Of a DNA stretch of 64,000 nt, positions 10,352-21,744 are shown one piece after another (the first letter of the stretch is position 1; each line of letters begins with the position of its first letter). The notes beneath the pieces are model-generated. The model was given only the letters and a program-made list of their open reading frames with translations. It was not told the origin of the DNA and ran no database searches. The DNA comes from Polytrichum commune (lineage: Eukaryota; Streptophyta; Polytrichopsida; Polytrichales; Polytrichaceae), in contig OX485808.1 of assembly GCA_950295325.1 (NCBI GenBank), forward strand, positions 5,026,501 through 5,090,500, in the 5' to 3' direction. The position numbers and the translations under genes were made by a program.

Positions 10352-12160
10352 GATGGATTAATCTGCAATCAAGTTACATCCTCCAAAATGATCATGCCAG
10401 ATATCTGACAACCTGAGCCTATCTATTTAGATGCACATACACAAATCAATCAGTAAACATGTGTTGACTGCGAGAGATCAGTCGGGGACAAGGTGAAGAG
10501 TCGGATGAGTAAGTAGCATTATTCTTACACACTTTACAGGAGGTGCTTTGGAGGTGGCCTAGAAATAGTAAAATTGCAGCACTTGTCTAGGAGGAAACCT
10601 TGAATAATCGAAGCATGGAGCAATGAAACTAAGCTTCAAAGTAGGAGCGGATATGATCTGGGATGATTGTTTAGTGGTAAGAATCTGGGAACAAACTTAT
10701 CTGAAAGTAGATTAAATCCTATTTGACAAGTAGTTGATACGACGAAGGAGACTATGAACTAGATAAGCAAGGAGAGGAAAGTGGATGGCTAGCCGCTCTC
10801 GAGTTGGTTATTAGCTCATGGATAGAATCTGAGAATTATGGATGATATCGTGGCCTTCATGGATGTAAGGTTGTGACAAGTTATGATCTAACCCTTCAGC
10901 TTTTGGATGAGCAACTAATTATGAGCATCTAGAGCTTTAGAGGGTCTAGTGGATAGGGTACATTGGTCCCTCACCATGTACAAAGTTGCAGGTTCACATC
11001 ATTTTACAATCTCATACTCGTGGATTTGGAACGCATTTGAGTGGCGATGTAAGATGTTTTCAACTCTTAATCAAAGCCCCCTTTAGAGTTGAGGGTTCTG
11101 ACTTGCAATTTTTGGGTATTTGATACTTGGATTTTACAAGATTTCAGCCATCAAATTTTTGAGAACTTGAACAATAAATTCTCCATAGATTGAACAAGTA
11201 TACAGTGGTCCTTCATACATGTCAAATTATATTAAGGGGGGAATGATACTTATAAAACAAAGGAGATGAGCTCATGACACATCAAAGCATGCTTAAATGC
11301 ATGGATGGTTTGGGGTCCACAAAACGAGAGCTTGAACCCTCAACATTCCTAAGCGACCGCCATGAGATAGCATTCATGAAGAGCTTGTCTTAGACTTTCC
11401 ACATGGGATCCATTAAGATACCATCTCAACACTATTAAAAAAAAAAATAGTTGAAAGCCCCAAGTAGAAAGCTCAAGTGTAAAGTTAACATGATGAACAA
11501 GTATGACTAAGAGGCACCCTTCCACGAATGAGAATCTGAACTGCCTTGTTGGAGCTCTCAACCTCTCTAGTGTAAATGTTGCCTTTACCCTCACATCAAT
11601 CTCCTTTGAAATGCACATGACTGGCAGGACACCAAGACCCCCCTGAAGGCTCGCAAGCTATACATGGACATGAGAGCTATGGACACCCAAAACCTCCTTG
11701 AAAACACACGCCCTTCGTTAGCGAGCCGCCACAACATGCCATATAATTCAACACAATATTGAACGAGTAAGACAGATCAGGGTTCCAGACTCAAGCACCT
11801 CACTGAAGGGCCAAACCAGAGGTCCTGATGAAACGTTCTGCCAAATGAACGTCCTTAAGTTCCAGACTCCTCACAGTTTGTTGCTCGAGCATCCGTTGCC
11901 AAGTGCAATTGCGACAGCCGCGGCAGCAGATCATTGAAAGTTCCACTCTCGCACACACTTGACTTGCGTGGGTTAATAAGTGCACTGATGAGAGCACATA
12001 CTCACGTTTCTAGATTCCACACAAGCCTACTTGCCACTGATGATGCAGATCAATCCTCTGATACTAAATTCAAGCTCTAAGAAATCGGCCACTTCATACT
12101 TGATTGAGAGAGAGAGAGAGAAGAGCCGCGTAATCTAAATCCTTACCTCTATGAACCAAA
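10352..12160. other. Intergenic DNA upstream of the DUF247 gene
   Basis: The DUF247 promoter should lie at the start of this stretch, but no clear TATA box stands out. The rest shows no gene. A GA microsatellite lies at about 12,106-12,121. Confidence 0.4.
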
Positions 12161-13345
12161 GGGGGGACGCTAACCCTTCCCCTACGAACAAACTTTTGGG
12201 GGTAAGGAATGAAGGCAAGACAAGGGCCGCTGCCTGCGACCCTCGAGCAGCCCCGGGAAAAAACATTTGATATTGTATTTAATCCCACCGAAAAAACGTT
12301 GCTTGTCCTGCCCGATTTGAAAAGAAACGTTGGCACTCCATTCTTGAAGGTCATCTTGTTCACAAAATTCATATTGAGTGTGCGTCAACTTCAGGGTCCA
12401 AAATCCAATGTGTATATGTTCACTTTTACTTAGGAAATAAGCAATTGATCGGGCTTTCAATCCTAAAGCGAAACCGTCATTACAGCATGAAAAAAATATG
12501 AAAAATCAAATAAAATTTTAAAAAATCCTCATTAGTAATGAGGTGATGCATTTTTAAACTTATCATTTATAAGGGCTTTTGTCATTTTATAATTGAACTT
12601 AGAAAAATGCGCTTGTTTGTTTTAGGTTTAAATTTTAAGATTTAATTAATATCCTCTCCTTTCACAGACATTCAAACACATTCAAACTAATTATTCGTAG
12701 TTGAATGTTCAAGGAAATCATGTAAAATGTGCTTAGTTACATGTAATCACAAATAATTAGTTTGAATGTGTGAATAAATCAGCAAATGCACTTACCTGAA
12801 GTGAAATGCGCTTAATTACTTGTAATCGCACTTAAATTAGCTTGAATGTGTATGAAGATTTGTGACAGGTGAGGACATATATGAAATTTTAATAAAAAAG
12901 AAGAAGATAAAGTAAGCACATTTTTGAGTTCAATTATAAAATGACAAAAGCCCTTTCAAATGTTAAGTCTAGAAATTTATCACTTCATTGCTAATGAGGA
13001 ATTTTTCCATATTTTCTTATTTCCAAGTTTTGTTACATATTTTATTGACAATTTCACTTCAAGAATGAAAGCCTAGTTAATTGCTTATTTACTAAGTGGA
13101 AGTGAACATGTATATTGGACTTTGGACCTTCAAGTTGAGATACACTCAATATGGGTTTTGTGGACAATACAACCTTCAAGAATGGAAAGACAAAGTTTTT
13201 TTTTTTTTTTTTGAAAAGTTGAACAGGTCGGACAACATTTTTTGATCAAATTAAAAAAAAAATTAAAAAATGAATTTTTTTTGTCGGGGGTTGCCCAAGA
13301 GTCACTTCCCTAAAAGTTCGCAGGGAAAGGGTTAGCATCCCCCGG
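12161..13345. mobile_element. Fold-back element A (long inverted repeats)
   Basis: The ends are inverted copies: the left begins GGGGGGACGCTAACCCTTCC and the right ends GGGAAAGGGTTAGCATCCCC. Inside, the right half is the diverged reverse complement of the left: the segment around CAAAATCCAATGTGTATATG (12,400) pairs with CATGTATATTGGACTTTGG (13,110), and the TAATGAGGTGATGC region (12,535) pairs with CACTTCATTGCTAATGAGG (12,985). No protein is encoded. It is a non-autonomous hairpin transposon with arms of roughly 500 bp; mismatches and small indels show that it is old. Confidence 0.65.
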
Positions 13346-13757
13346 ACCCTGATCCTAGAATAGCAAATATACTCCCGACACAAATGGTAAACTGCTAACA
13401 TGCATGCCATAGTCCGCCAAGAGCCTAAGGCTAGTGTAAATGCAACCTACAAAATTTGTGACTTAGCCTATAAAATTTTGAAAGTGTAGGACAACGAGCC
13501 TATGGACAATTTAAAAACATAGGATATCAACCTATGTGATAAAAAACATGTAGGAAATTTTGCCTACAAAGTTTTTAAAAGAGAGGATTTTAGCCATTCA
13601 TCCTTCTTCAAATTGGGAAATTAGTTGACCTAAGTACATATCTTTAGGCTAATACTCGGGGCTCTTGGGTGGCACATAGACGGATATCAATAATAGCCCT
13701 AACTCCCTTCCCGCCAATCTTTACAAATACCATTCATCACAACTCCTCTCTCATCAG

Positions 13758-13763
<6 letters not shown>

Positions 13764-13795
<32 letters not shown>
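13764..13795. repeat. CT microsatellite
   Basis: A run of CT dinucleotides, followed by three CGCT-type units. Confidence 0.9.
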
Positions 13796-13798
<3 letters not shown>

Positions 13799-13814
13799 CG
13801 CTCGCTCGAATCGA

Positions 13815-13990
13815 ATGGCAACAACACACTTGGATAGTGTGATGCGGGCGGCGATTGAAGGACCAACCAAAATTTTGAGTTTATTTTGGAGGAAGCTATA
13901 TCTTTGTGGAAGGATTCAAGAAAGTTTCGATTCTTGTTTACTAATCCTGAGAAATATCTTGCAGAAGAGTAGAGGTTGAATCAAAAGATG
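13815..13990 (+). pseudogene. Small gene-like fragment inside a MITE-like element
   Basis: ATG at 13815 opens a 54-codon frame beginning MATTHLDSVMRAAIEGP. After about 22 codons a different frame becomes more protein-like: EFILEEAISLWKDSRKFRF, then NPEKYLAEE. A one-base shift would join them. The segment has a codon texture unlike the AT-rich flanks, which suggests a captured host gene piece. The family is not recognised. Confidence 0.2.
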
Positions 13991-14369
13991 GTGAGGACTT
14001 TCACCCTTAAACTCATTTGAATTTTAGCAACCTTTCATTATATTTTGAATTTAAAGCCTACAACATTAAAAGATATGAAGGATTTTAACCTACTAAAAAT
14101 TAGTTTTGAAGGCAATTGGCGGGTAACTTAAAAACTCAAAAGGTTTCCAACTTAAAAAAAATTGATACTGTAGGATGCAACCTATGCCATGAGGGAAATA
14201 GCCTATGCCCTTTTAAAGAGGTAGGCAATTAACCTCAATAACTTCAAAAACTTTTCGGACACTGATGCATGCACTGCTAAGTGCCACTTTCGGGGATGGG
14301 TTAAACCCTAAACCTGACACAAGTGACCGCTTTATATTAAATCAGAGTAACCTGGCCTCGTCCTGAATG

Positions 14370-15042
14370 TTAAGGGCCACTTCACACACAAGCCAAGACC
14401 CGTGACCATGAAATTGTGAGAGCCCAAAAGAAAGTGTCCAAAGGCCATCCCAAGACATTTCCAAAATCATGTAGTGTGGTCACGGATCCTCAAGTGTAGT
14501 GTAAAGTCGTATGTAACCGGGCCCTCAACCAAGTGCTATTTCAATGAATTTCTATTCATGCGGGTCTTCACACATGATAAATTAGAATAAATCAACAGTT
14601 GTGAGCATTCAGAATGCCATGGTCTCCTGGTTTTGTGTTAGGCCTATCTTCAAAAGGTGGATTTTGAAAATAGTCCAAGTGACCATGAAACGTGATCCAT
14701 TCGATGCCATGCAGGAATTCATGTAGACTTTACATCTATTTTGCATTCGCTTACTATATGTTGGTCCTTCAAGCGTAGTGGGAAGCGAACTTGGATGGCC
14801 TTATCAACTAAACTGAGCCAATTGGGTCATTATGAGACAATCCTTTTGTCATAATTGATGAGATCTTCCATATTATAATTGATTGTTTGCATGGTTTTAT
14901 AAACATGTGTGAGTATATTGGAATGGTTGAGTTGTATTTTAAGAACCCTCAACGGGTATTCTCTCGTACCAACTAGCAATCATTACGTTTCCATCACGTT
15001 CCCTACATTAAATTGAGCGGACCAATCTCGGGGGGGGGGGGG
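14370..15042. repeat. Left half of a larger inverted repeat around fold-back B
   Basis: The words GGCCACTTCACACACAAG, CCGTGACCAT, CCTTATCAACTAAACTGAGCC and GGACCAATCTCGGGGG occur here in order. They recur in reverse complement, closer together, at 16,325-16,480. The fold-back element at 15,307-16,275 sits between the halves, which suggests it inserted into an older hairpin element. Confidence 0.5.
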
Positions 15043-15306
15043 CAGTGTGTTAAAAAGTTAAGGATATAGGTGCGAACAACCACTATTTTATAGGGGGTAT
15101 TACTTTCAATTCTCTTCTTTTTTTCACATGCTATCATTATGCAAATTTCTACTTTGGGTTAATAGAAAAATGGCTTGCATTACTTATAATTCCAAATTAC
15201 CTATTATTCCATACCCTATAGTACTTTAAAGATGTCCAATGTCATTTTTGATACCCTATATTACTCTGAAGTCCAATTATAAAATTTTGCCCCCATGTTT
15301 TTAAAA

Positions 15307-16275
15307 GGGGATCGCTATTTCCACACCTTTTTTGGCTAGATTCACACCTTTTTGCCGGTTCGGTTGCCGTGTCACTGAGGCGCTATATATGAGATTCTTC
15401 ATGGTGCATCCGGACCGTTGATCCACCAAGGCCCATCCAAGGGCCTCAATGATCCTAGGTGGCGGTGGGGTGGGGGGTGGGGGTGGTGCTTGCCACCAAG
15501 GCGGGGTGGGGCCGTGGGCCTCATATCTTTTTGGGGGAGGCCGGATTTAGGGTGGTGTCGGGCCTAGTGGCTAGGCGGGCCCAGTGGCTAGGCCTACTTA
15601 CTATATAACTAGTTGGTTAGCCTTACTCTACTTACTAAATGACTAGTTGGTTACCCTTACTCTACTTACTAAATAACTAGTTGGTTAGCCTTACTCTACT
15701 TACTAAATAACTAGTTGGTTAGCCTTATTCTACTTATGGTCACTCTTCTTAATTGGACATGTATATTTGAGTGGTATATGTGCAAGTCTTGAAGTTAAGC
15801 TTTGATGCGTTAAAGTATTGGAGAGGCTTACCAACTAGTCATTTAGTAAGTAGAGTAAGGATAACCAACTAGTCATTTAGTAAGTAGAGTAAGGCTAACC
15901 AACTAGTTATTTAGTAAGTAGAGTAAGGGTAACCAACTAGTTATTTAGTAAGTAGAGTAAGGCTAACCAACTAGTTATATAGTAAGTAGGTCTAGCCACT
16001 GGGCCCGCCTAGCCACTAGGCCCGACACCACCCTAAATCCGGCCTCCCCAAAAAAGACATGAGGCCCACGGCCCCACCCCGCCTTGGTGGCAAGCACCAC
16101 CCCCACCCCCCACCCCACCGCCACCTAGGATCATTGAGGCCCTTGGATGGCCTTGGTGGATCAACGGTCCGGATGCACCATGAAGAATCTCATATATAGC
16201 GCCTCAGTGACACGGCAACCGAACCGGCAAAAAGGTGTGAATCTAGCCAAAAAAGGTGTGGAAATAGCGATCCCC
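15307..16275. mobile_element. Fold-back element B, near-perfect arms
   Basis: The left arm begins GGGGATCGCTATTTCCACAC. The right arm ends with its exact complement. Read by hand, the arms agree over about 430 bp with only a handful of differences. Each arm carries about four copies of a 34-bp direct repeat (TAGTTGGTTAGCCTTACTCT then ACTTACTAAATAAC) near the centre. A unique loop of about 90 bp lies at about 15,735-15,825. The flanks are TTTTAAAA on both sides (15,299-15,306 and 16,276-16,283), which would be an 8-bp target-site duplication, although the word is itself palindromic. No coding capacity, so it is moved in trans by an unknown transposase, probably hAT- or MULE-like. Confidence 0.85.
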
Positions 16276-16324
16276 TTTTAAAATACCCTATCATTTGTTC
16301 GCACATATATTGCTACTCCAACCA

Positions 16325-16480
16325 ATGACTACCCCCCCCCCCGAGGGACCAATTGGCTCATTTTAGTTGATAAGGCGATTTGGATCGGCTCCGCCATTTC
16401 CACCGATGAGAGTGCTTGAAGTGTAATGGTCACGGGCTCTCAGTCTCGTGTGTGAAGTGCCCTAAGTCATAGCATCCACT
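16325..16480. repeat. Right half of the larger inverted repeat
   Basis: This is the reverse-complement counterpart of words in 14,370-15,042: CCCCGAGGGACCAATTGG, GGCTCATTTTAGTTGATAAG and CACGGGCTCTCAGTCTCGTG. It lies just outside fold-back element B. Confidence 0.5.
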
Positions 16481-16567
16481 GCAGCATCCTCTGCAAGATT
16501 CTCTGACCAAAATGGCAACATGTATTATTTCCATGACCCCCTCAAAGGCATCCCCATATTTTTCATT

Positions 16568-18560
16568 GGGGACGTTGACGTTCCCCTACAAGCTTTTGGG
16601 GGGCGGGGCTAGGGCCCGTAATCCACAACCCTCGGGCAATCCCTCAGGGAGTTCATTAGACATGTATATATGTATACACGTGCGTGACAAGGGTATTTAT
16701 TCAAGGGGTATTTAATTATCCATCCTTAATTTTTTGTACCGTATTATTATATAATTTGCTAATTTCTTTTTTTTAAATGGCCCTATAATTACTTTTAAAT
16801 TCGATGAAGCTCTAATTTTAAGCTAGGTATGTTCATTATAATTATTTGATTTTGCTCCAAAGGGTTTAAGAGCATTCAAAGTACTAAGTCACCAAAATCC
16901 AAGGCACAACAAGGTATTACATTAAGAGTGTTCATAAACAGTTTCAAACAACAAAATGAGCCCATGTTCCTCAATCAAGTTACACGCACAATTAAACACA
17001 ACGGTACTGAGTGTCAAAAAAAAACAATTAAAACACCAACAACAAAGCAAGCAAAAATAGGGTCCATGCAATAATGTAGAAGGGTATAGAGTTAATACTA
17101 CAACATCATGCTTGAAGCAGACAGACACAATACCAACCAAAACTCCTAGTTTTTCATCCAAAATCTTCCTGCCTCTGAATACAAAGGACACCCTATTTCA
17201 AAAAAAACCTAGGATCCTTAAATCCTACAGTATATTTTTTAAAATATTTTTAAAATATGCGTTATTTGTATCAAGCCTATATTATTTATAATACACATTT
17301 TATCAAACATACTCACCTATATTACTTCTAAGAAAATTCTAAGTTTTTCCTTTTGTGAATATAAATAACCCTATATTTTCCCGCACGTTGTTTTCTAATA
17401 TTATTGCAGTGAACTCCCCGAGGGCAATCCCAAAACAAAATTATTGCACCCGTCCCAAAAAACATTGCCCGTCCTATCCGACTTCAAAGAAGAATTTTAT
17501 AGTCTTGATGGTTGTCTTATTCACAAAACCCAAATTGAGTGCACCTCACCGTCAAAGTCAAAATCCAATGTATATGTTCACTTTCACTAAGTAATTAAAC
17601 AATTAGTTGTGATCTATGTTCGGGGAAAACCGACGGCTAGTTCATTATTAGCCGATGGATTTCCCCTCATGGCCGGTCCAAATTTCCAACCATTGGATGG
17701 CAATCCGATTGTAATTTCAATCCTCCGGCAATTAGCCAATGGACCAGAAAATGTCCCAGAAATGTAGCTAATTCTTCTTGTGAGTTATTGGATTTCAGCC
17801 GGAAGCATCCAAAGAGCACTATTTGTCTGGGGCATCTGATGATGCACTTGAGGAAGTACCCTAAACCTTAAACTTTTTTTAATTATGCAACCTTTCCATG
17901 ACCAAATCCAATTGCTTCTATGAAGAATTGGGGGACCCTTGGCCTTCAAGCGGTGAAGGCATTGCTAGGTTCAATTCCTGCCAAGGATATTAACTCTTCA
18001 AATTTAAAGTTTTGAACATGCCTTTCTTTTCACTTATTCAAGATTTTGTACTAAGAAATGATTTCTAATAACTTTTCATACATTTAAAAAAAAAATAGTG
18101 CCGATATGAATTCCATTTAATTGGATATTGGCCAATGAAAATATGAAAATATAGGTAATTGGCCGATTGATTTTACAAAAGACCGGCTCTTGCCGATGTA
18201 AATTGGAAAAAATCCGACCCTTCGTAGCAACTACCAACAATTAGCCACTAAAGCTTCAAAAACTTCCCGAACTCTGGTTGTGCTTCATCCCCAAAGCAAA
18301 ACCGTCAATAAAACATGTAATCAACTTGGCAGTTTGAAATATGAAATAATTCTCGATGTGAGCAATGAGGTGATAATTTTCGTGACTTTCCATTTGAAAA
18401 GGCCTTTGTCATTTAAAATTGAACTTACAATATTGTGTCAATTTTAGCTAATTCGTTTTTGTAATATTTTGGTTGACATTTCCTGCTTTCACAACTATTT
18501 ATACACATTCAAACTAATTGAGTGCAATTGAGCACAATTGAATGTAATGAAGCATAATCA
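16568..18560. mobile_element. Degenerate, split copy of fold-back family A
   Basis: Three blocks match the left arm of element A in order and orientation. The terminus is at 16,568-16,650 (GGGGACGTTGACGTTCCCCT). A middle block lies at 17,411-17,600 and includes CAAAATCCAATGTATATG. An inner block lies at 18,285-18,550 and includes GAGCAATGAGGTGATAAT and CACATTCAAACTAATTGAG. The blocks are separated by about 750 bp and 650 bp of other sequence. The second spacer (17,619-18,272) has GTTCGGGGAA/TTCCCGAAC-like ends and is probably a nested insertion. No right arm is seen. Confidence 0.5.
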
Positions 18561-21500
18561 AGAGGCTATTTTGGTATCTTGAATTTGCCCTTAATTATTT
18601 TAGAACATGATTTGAGGCTTTATTTTGAATAGATCTCTTCATTTTGAACTTCGGATGAAATCCACTTGGCAACGGTTGACTTTAAGCCATTTTTTAGGCA
18701 GTTCCAACGGATGGGAGACATGATTGATTGGTGAAGGAGTAGTTTTAACCAACTGGCAAAGAAAACAATTTGAGACTATCGCCCGAACTCAAATTCAAGC
18801 CATTATCAACGAGTTTATCGTGGCACTAGAGTTAGACTGAGTCAATCAAGCACGAGACTTGCAATGACATTAACATAGTTTTATGATTTTGACCGTGGTT
18901 GTGGTTCTATGATAAAGGCTACTACTTGAGATAGGGAATAAAGAATGAATACATAGAACGTCAACATTTTGTTACATTGGCATGCGAAGTCTGTTCACTT
19001 ACTTCTAACCCATATCTGCACGGATATGGGGGCGGAAGTGGCATGATGCCTATTGGTAGTAGGTGGACCGTTTAGTTAGTATTAGTATTATTAGGTTAGT
19101 ATATTTTTAATCTAGTAATACTAGGGCTTGTTGTTTTTTCAATTTTCTTTTATTGAGTATTATGTGTGTGAGGTGTTTGATGGCTATTTGTGAGATGTTC
19201 TTCATGAATTTATTAATTTCTTGTATTGGGGAATTTTGAGTTTCATTAGTTGTTTGATGATCAATGTATGGATGGAGCCTCATATACCGACGGTGATTAT
19301 GATGGGGGGGGGGGGGGGGGTGGTACTATTGCATATTTATCCAGTTTGCAAGTGGTGGCAACCTCAGAGACAAAGAAAACCAACTGAGAAGGTGAGTGTC
19401 TGTAGTTGATGGACGATAGCCTAAGATCAATCCATAAGAGATAGAAAAAGTAACAGTGAAAGAAATTTGAGACTAAGAGGTTACAGTAGCAATGCTAGGA
19501 AATTCAGGGATAAGTATGTGCACAATGGGGTTGAAGCCAAAGGTAGAGAGCTTCGAGACCACCATAGTTTTCATTGTGGTGATAGCAAGAAACCATTGCC
19601 TTGTGACAATTTTGCGTCAATAATAGCATAGTGTGTCATAGCCAAGAAACCATTGGGAACATATGAGAGGTGAGGTTAAGAAGAGACAGAAGATGAAAGT
19701 TAGCCTAATTAAACCTTGGAAAGGTTGTGATGAAAGATCTAGTGGAGTCGAACTCATGATGAGTGACCCATCCTGATGAAAGAACATAAGTGCATAAGAG
19801 AATTTTTAGGTTGTTGGGGTTGCTAATAGAGTTAAGTCTAATAGGCTACATCCCTAGAGCCGAAAGGCATATTTGGGAATACAGTTTGAATATATATATA
19901 TATATATATTCTTTTTTCAACGATGTGATAAATATTAGGTTAGTTGTTCTTTCAATAGATATTTGCAATGTTTGTAAATAGTAAGGGGTACACTATTTAC
20001 TAATTGACCGATAAGAGATGAACAAAAAAAAATTTATGTGATTTCCTTTTACTATGTCTTAATTTGTAGGCTCGTAGATGTTGATAAATGAAGAACATGC
20101 ACAATTGGATGCTTTAATGTCCAGTCTAACAATAAACTTGTTCCACAAAGTCCCTTAATGGTACACTAAACAATTGTATTATATTGGGCCACAATAATTT
20201 TCTAGAGCCCAACGCTAATTCATCACCTTTCCACACTATTTGATTTTCTTATCACGGTAACAAAAATAAACATGTTATATTTTTCAATGTGGTTGCCATA
20301 CGGATTGATGAACAAATTAATAAGTTTTTGTGATCTGGTTCTGACCCAAGGTCAATTGCATGGGTATAGAGGCAGCCTATTCACAAAGGCAAGCCTAATT
20401 GCACATATCAGGGCATGCCCAGGAGAGATAGTAAGCAACCCGCCAAAAATAATGTATTATATGGTGTTTAGGGTGTTTGGGGAGCCCTCCATCTTGGGCG
20501 GGGCAGCTCATCTTGAGTCAGAGCCCACCAAAGCCTAGGCATACCCCCGGTATAATTAGGAAGCAATCAATAAGACAACGACACCTATTATCTGACATGG
20601 GATAAAGTAGGATATCGGAGTATTTGATATTAAAGTAATCTCTTGGCGGGCCGGAGGAGGGTCGCCATATGAACCATTTATGGCGTTGGAAGGCCTTTAC
20701 TATACCCGGGCCAGTTCTAAATTATGCCAGACCGGACATTGGTGGGGCTCAATTTATGCCGGTACCGCCACCTAAGAACCCGGGATGCCCCATTTTTGGC
20801 GTTGGCATGCCCCATGGCGAGGCTGCTGGGGACGCCCTCAGTGTCCCTACCAAGTCTGATGCTTTACAAAAGTGTAGGATTCATTTACAAATATATATCT
20901 TTGTTCATGGTTGCAGACTAAGTTAAGAAGGCACAATATTGTTGTTTGTATCAGCAAAAAATTCGGATGGCTGTTTTAAAGAGTGAATTGTTGTAGTAAA
21001 TATATTATGTGGTAAGTTAAGTCTAGTGTCTTTTTTAATCCATCAGCATCCAAAGGAGTAAAATTTATGTGCATGATGCTCCTCGTGTATTTCTGCTCTG
21101 GTGATGCTGAGCTGTGAATGTAATACAATTGGACCAATTTAGGTTGATTGCTTAAGTTGGGACTGATTTTCCTGCAAAGTGGTTGTGCTTGCTCCTAAGT
21201 TAAGTCGGCCATGAACCCTCTCTGTAGGCAGCCAGTAGAGGTTCTTCCAGTAACAATCTTAACAATCTAAAGTCACCAAAACCTGAGTCCCTTACCTCAT
21301 TGTGTTATCTGATATAATTCCAAGATGTAAGATAAAGCGACATGAGTAAGCTTGCAGGAATAAATAGCAAACAGATCCTTGAGATTGGAAATTATGTAAA
21401 TACCTGTCAAAGTTTATATACATTTGAATACAAGTGGTACCTTTCAAAGAATACTTGACCATGAAAATACCTCTACACACCACTTCACACACTACCTCAA

Positions 21501-21744
21501 CCTTGATTGGGCGCATTTTGACACTCTCCTATGTAACTTATCGCACTCTTTGAGTAAAAGTGCTCATCAACGCCATCAACTTGGACTGCAACTTACATAT
21601 CAACGCTCCTGGATTCTTCACTTTGTTTAACTTACACAAAACATTAGGTTCCTATGATGTGACCGGGAGCTTGATTGATCACACTTTTCTTGTCATTTTC
21701 GACAAATTTATTTTGTTTGTAGTTGAAGATGAACCTGTGGCGAA
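18561..21744. other. Intergenic DNA between fold-back cluster and CREG-like gene
   Basis: No gene recognised. Contains a 17-base G run (19,304-19,320), an AT microsatellite (19,891-19,909) and a GC-richer patch at 20,470-20,850 whose open frames (20,272-20,538, 20,669-20,926) resemble no family I know. Confidence 0.45.

Larger units (their letters stand above)
13411..14263. mobile_element. MITE-like element with many CCTA/TAGG motifs
   Basis: Both halves carry repeated AACCTAC/GTAGG and AGCCTAT/ATAGG words in opposite orientation. The right end, CTTCAAAAACTTTTCGGACACTG, resembles the right end of the insertion at 17,619-18,272 (CTTCAAAAACTTCCCGAACTCTG), so the two are probably one family. 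The left end is less clear and the limits are approximate. The middle holds a CT microsatellite and a small gene-like segment. Confidence 0.4.

Noticed and set aside
15600-15980. 34-bp direct repeats resembling a CRISPR array
   Set aside because: The repeats are contiguous without unique spacers and belong to the arms of a plant fold-back element.
20272-20926. GC-richer patch with two open frames as a gene
   Set aside because: No domain, no consistent splice sites and no supporting context.
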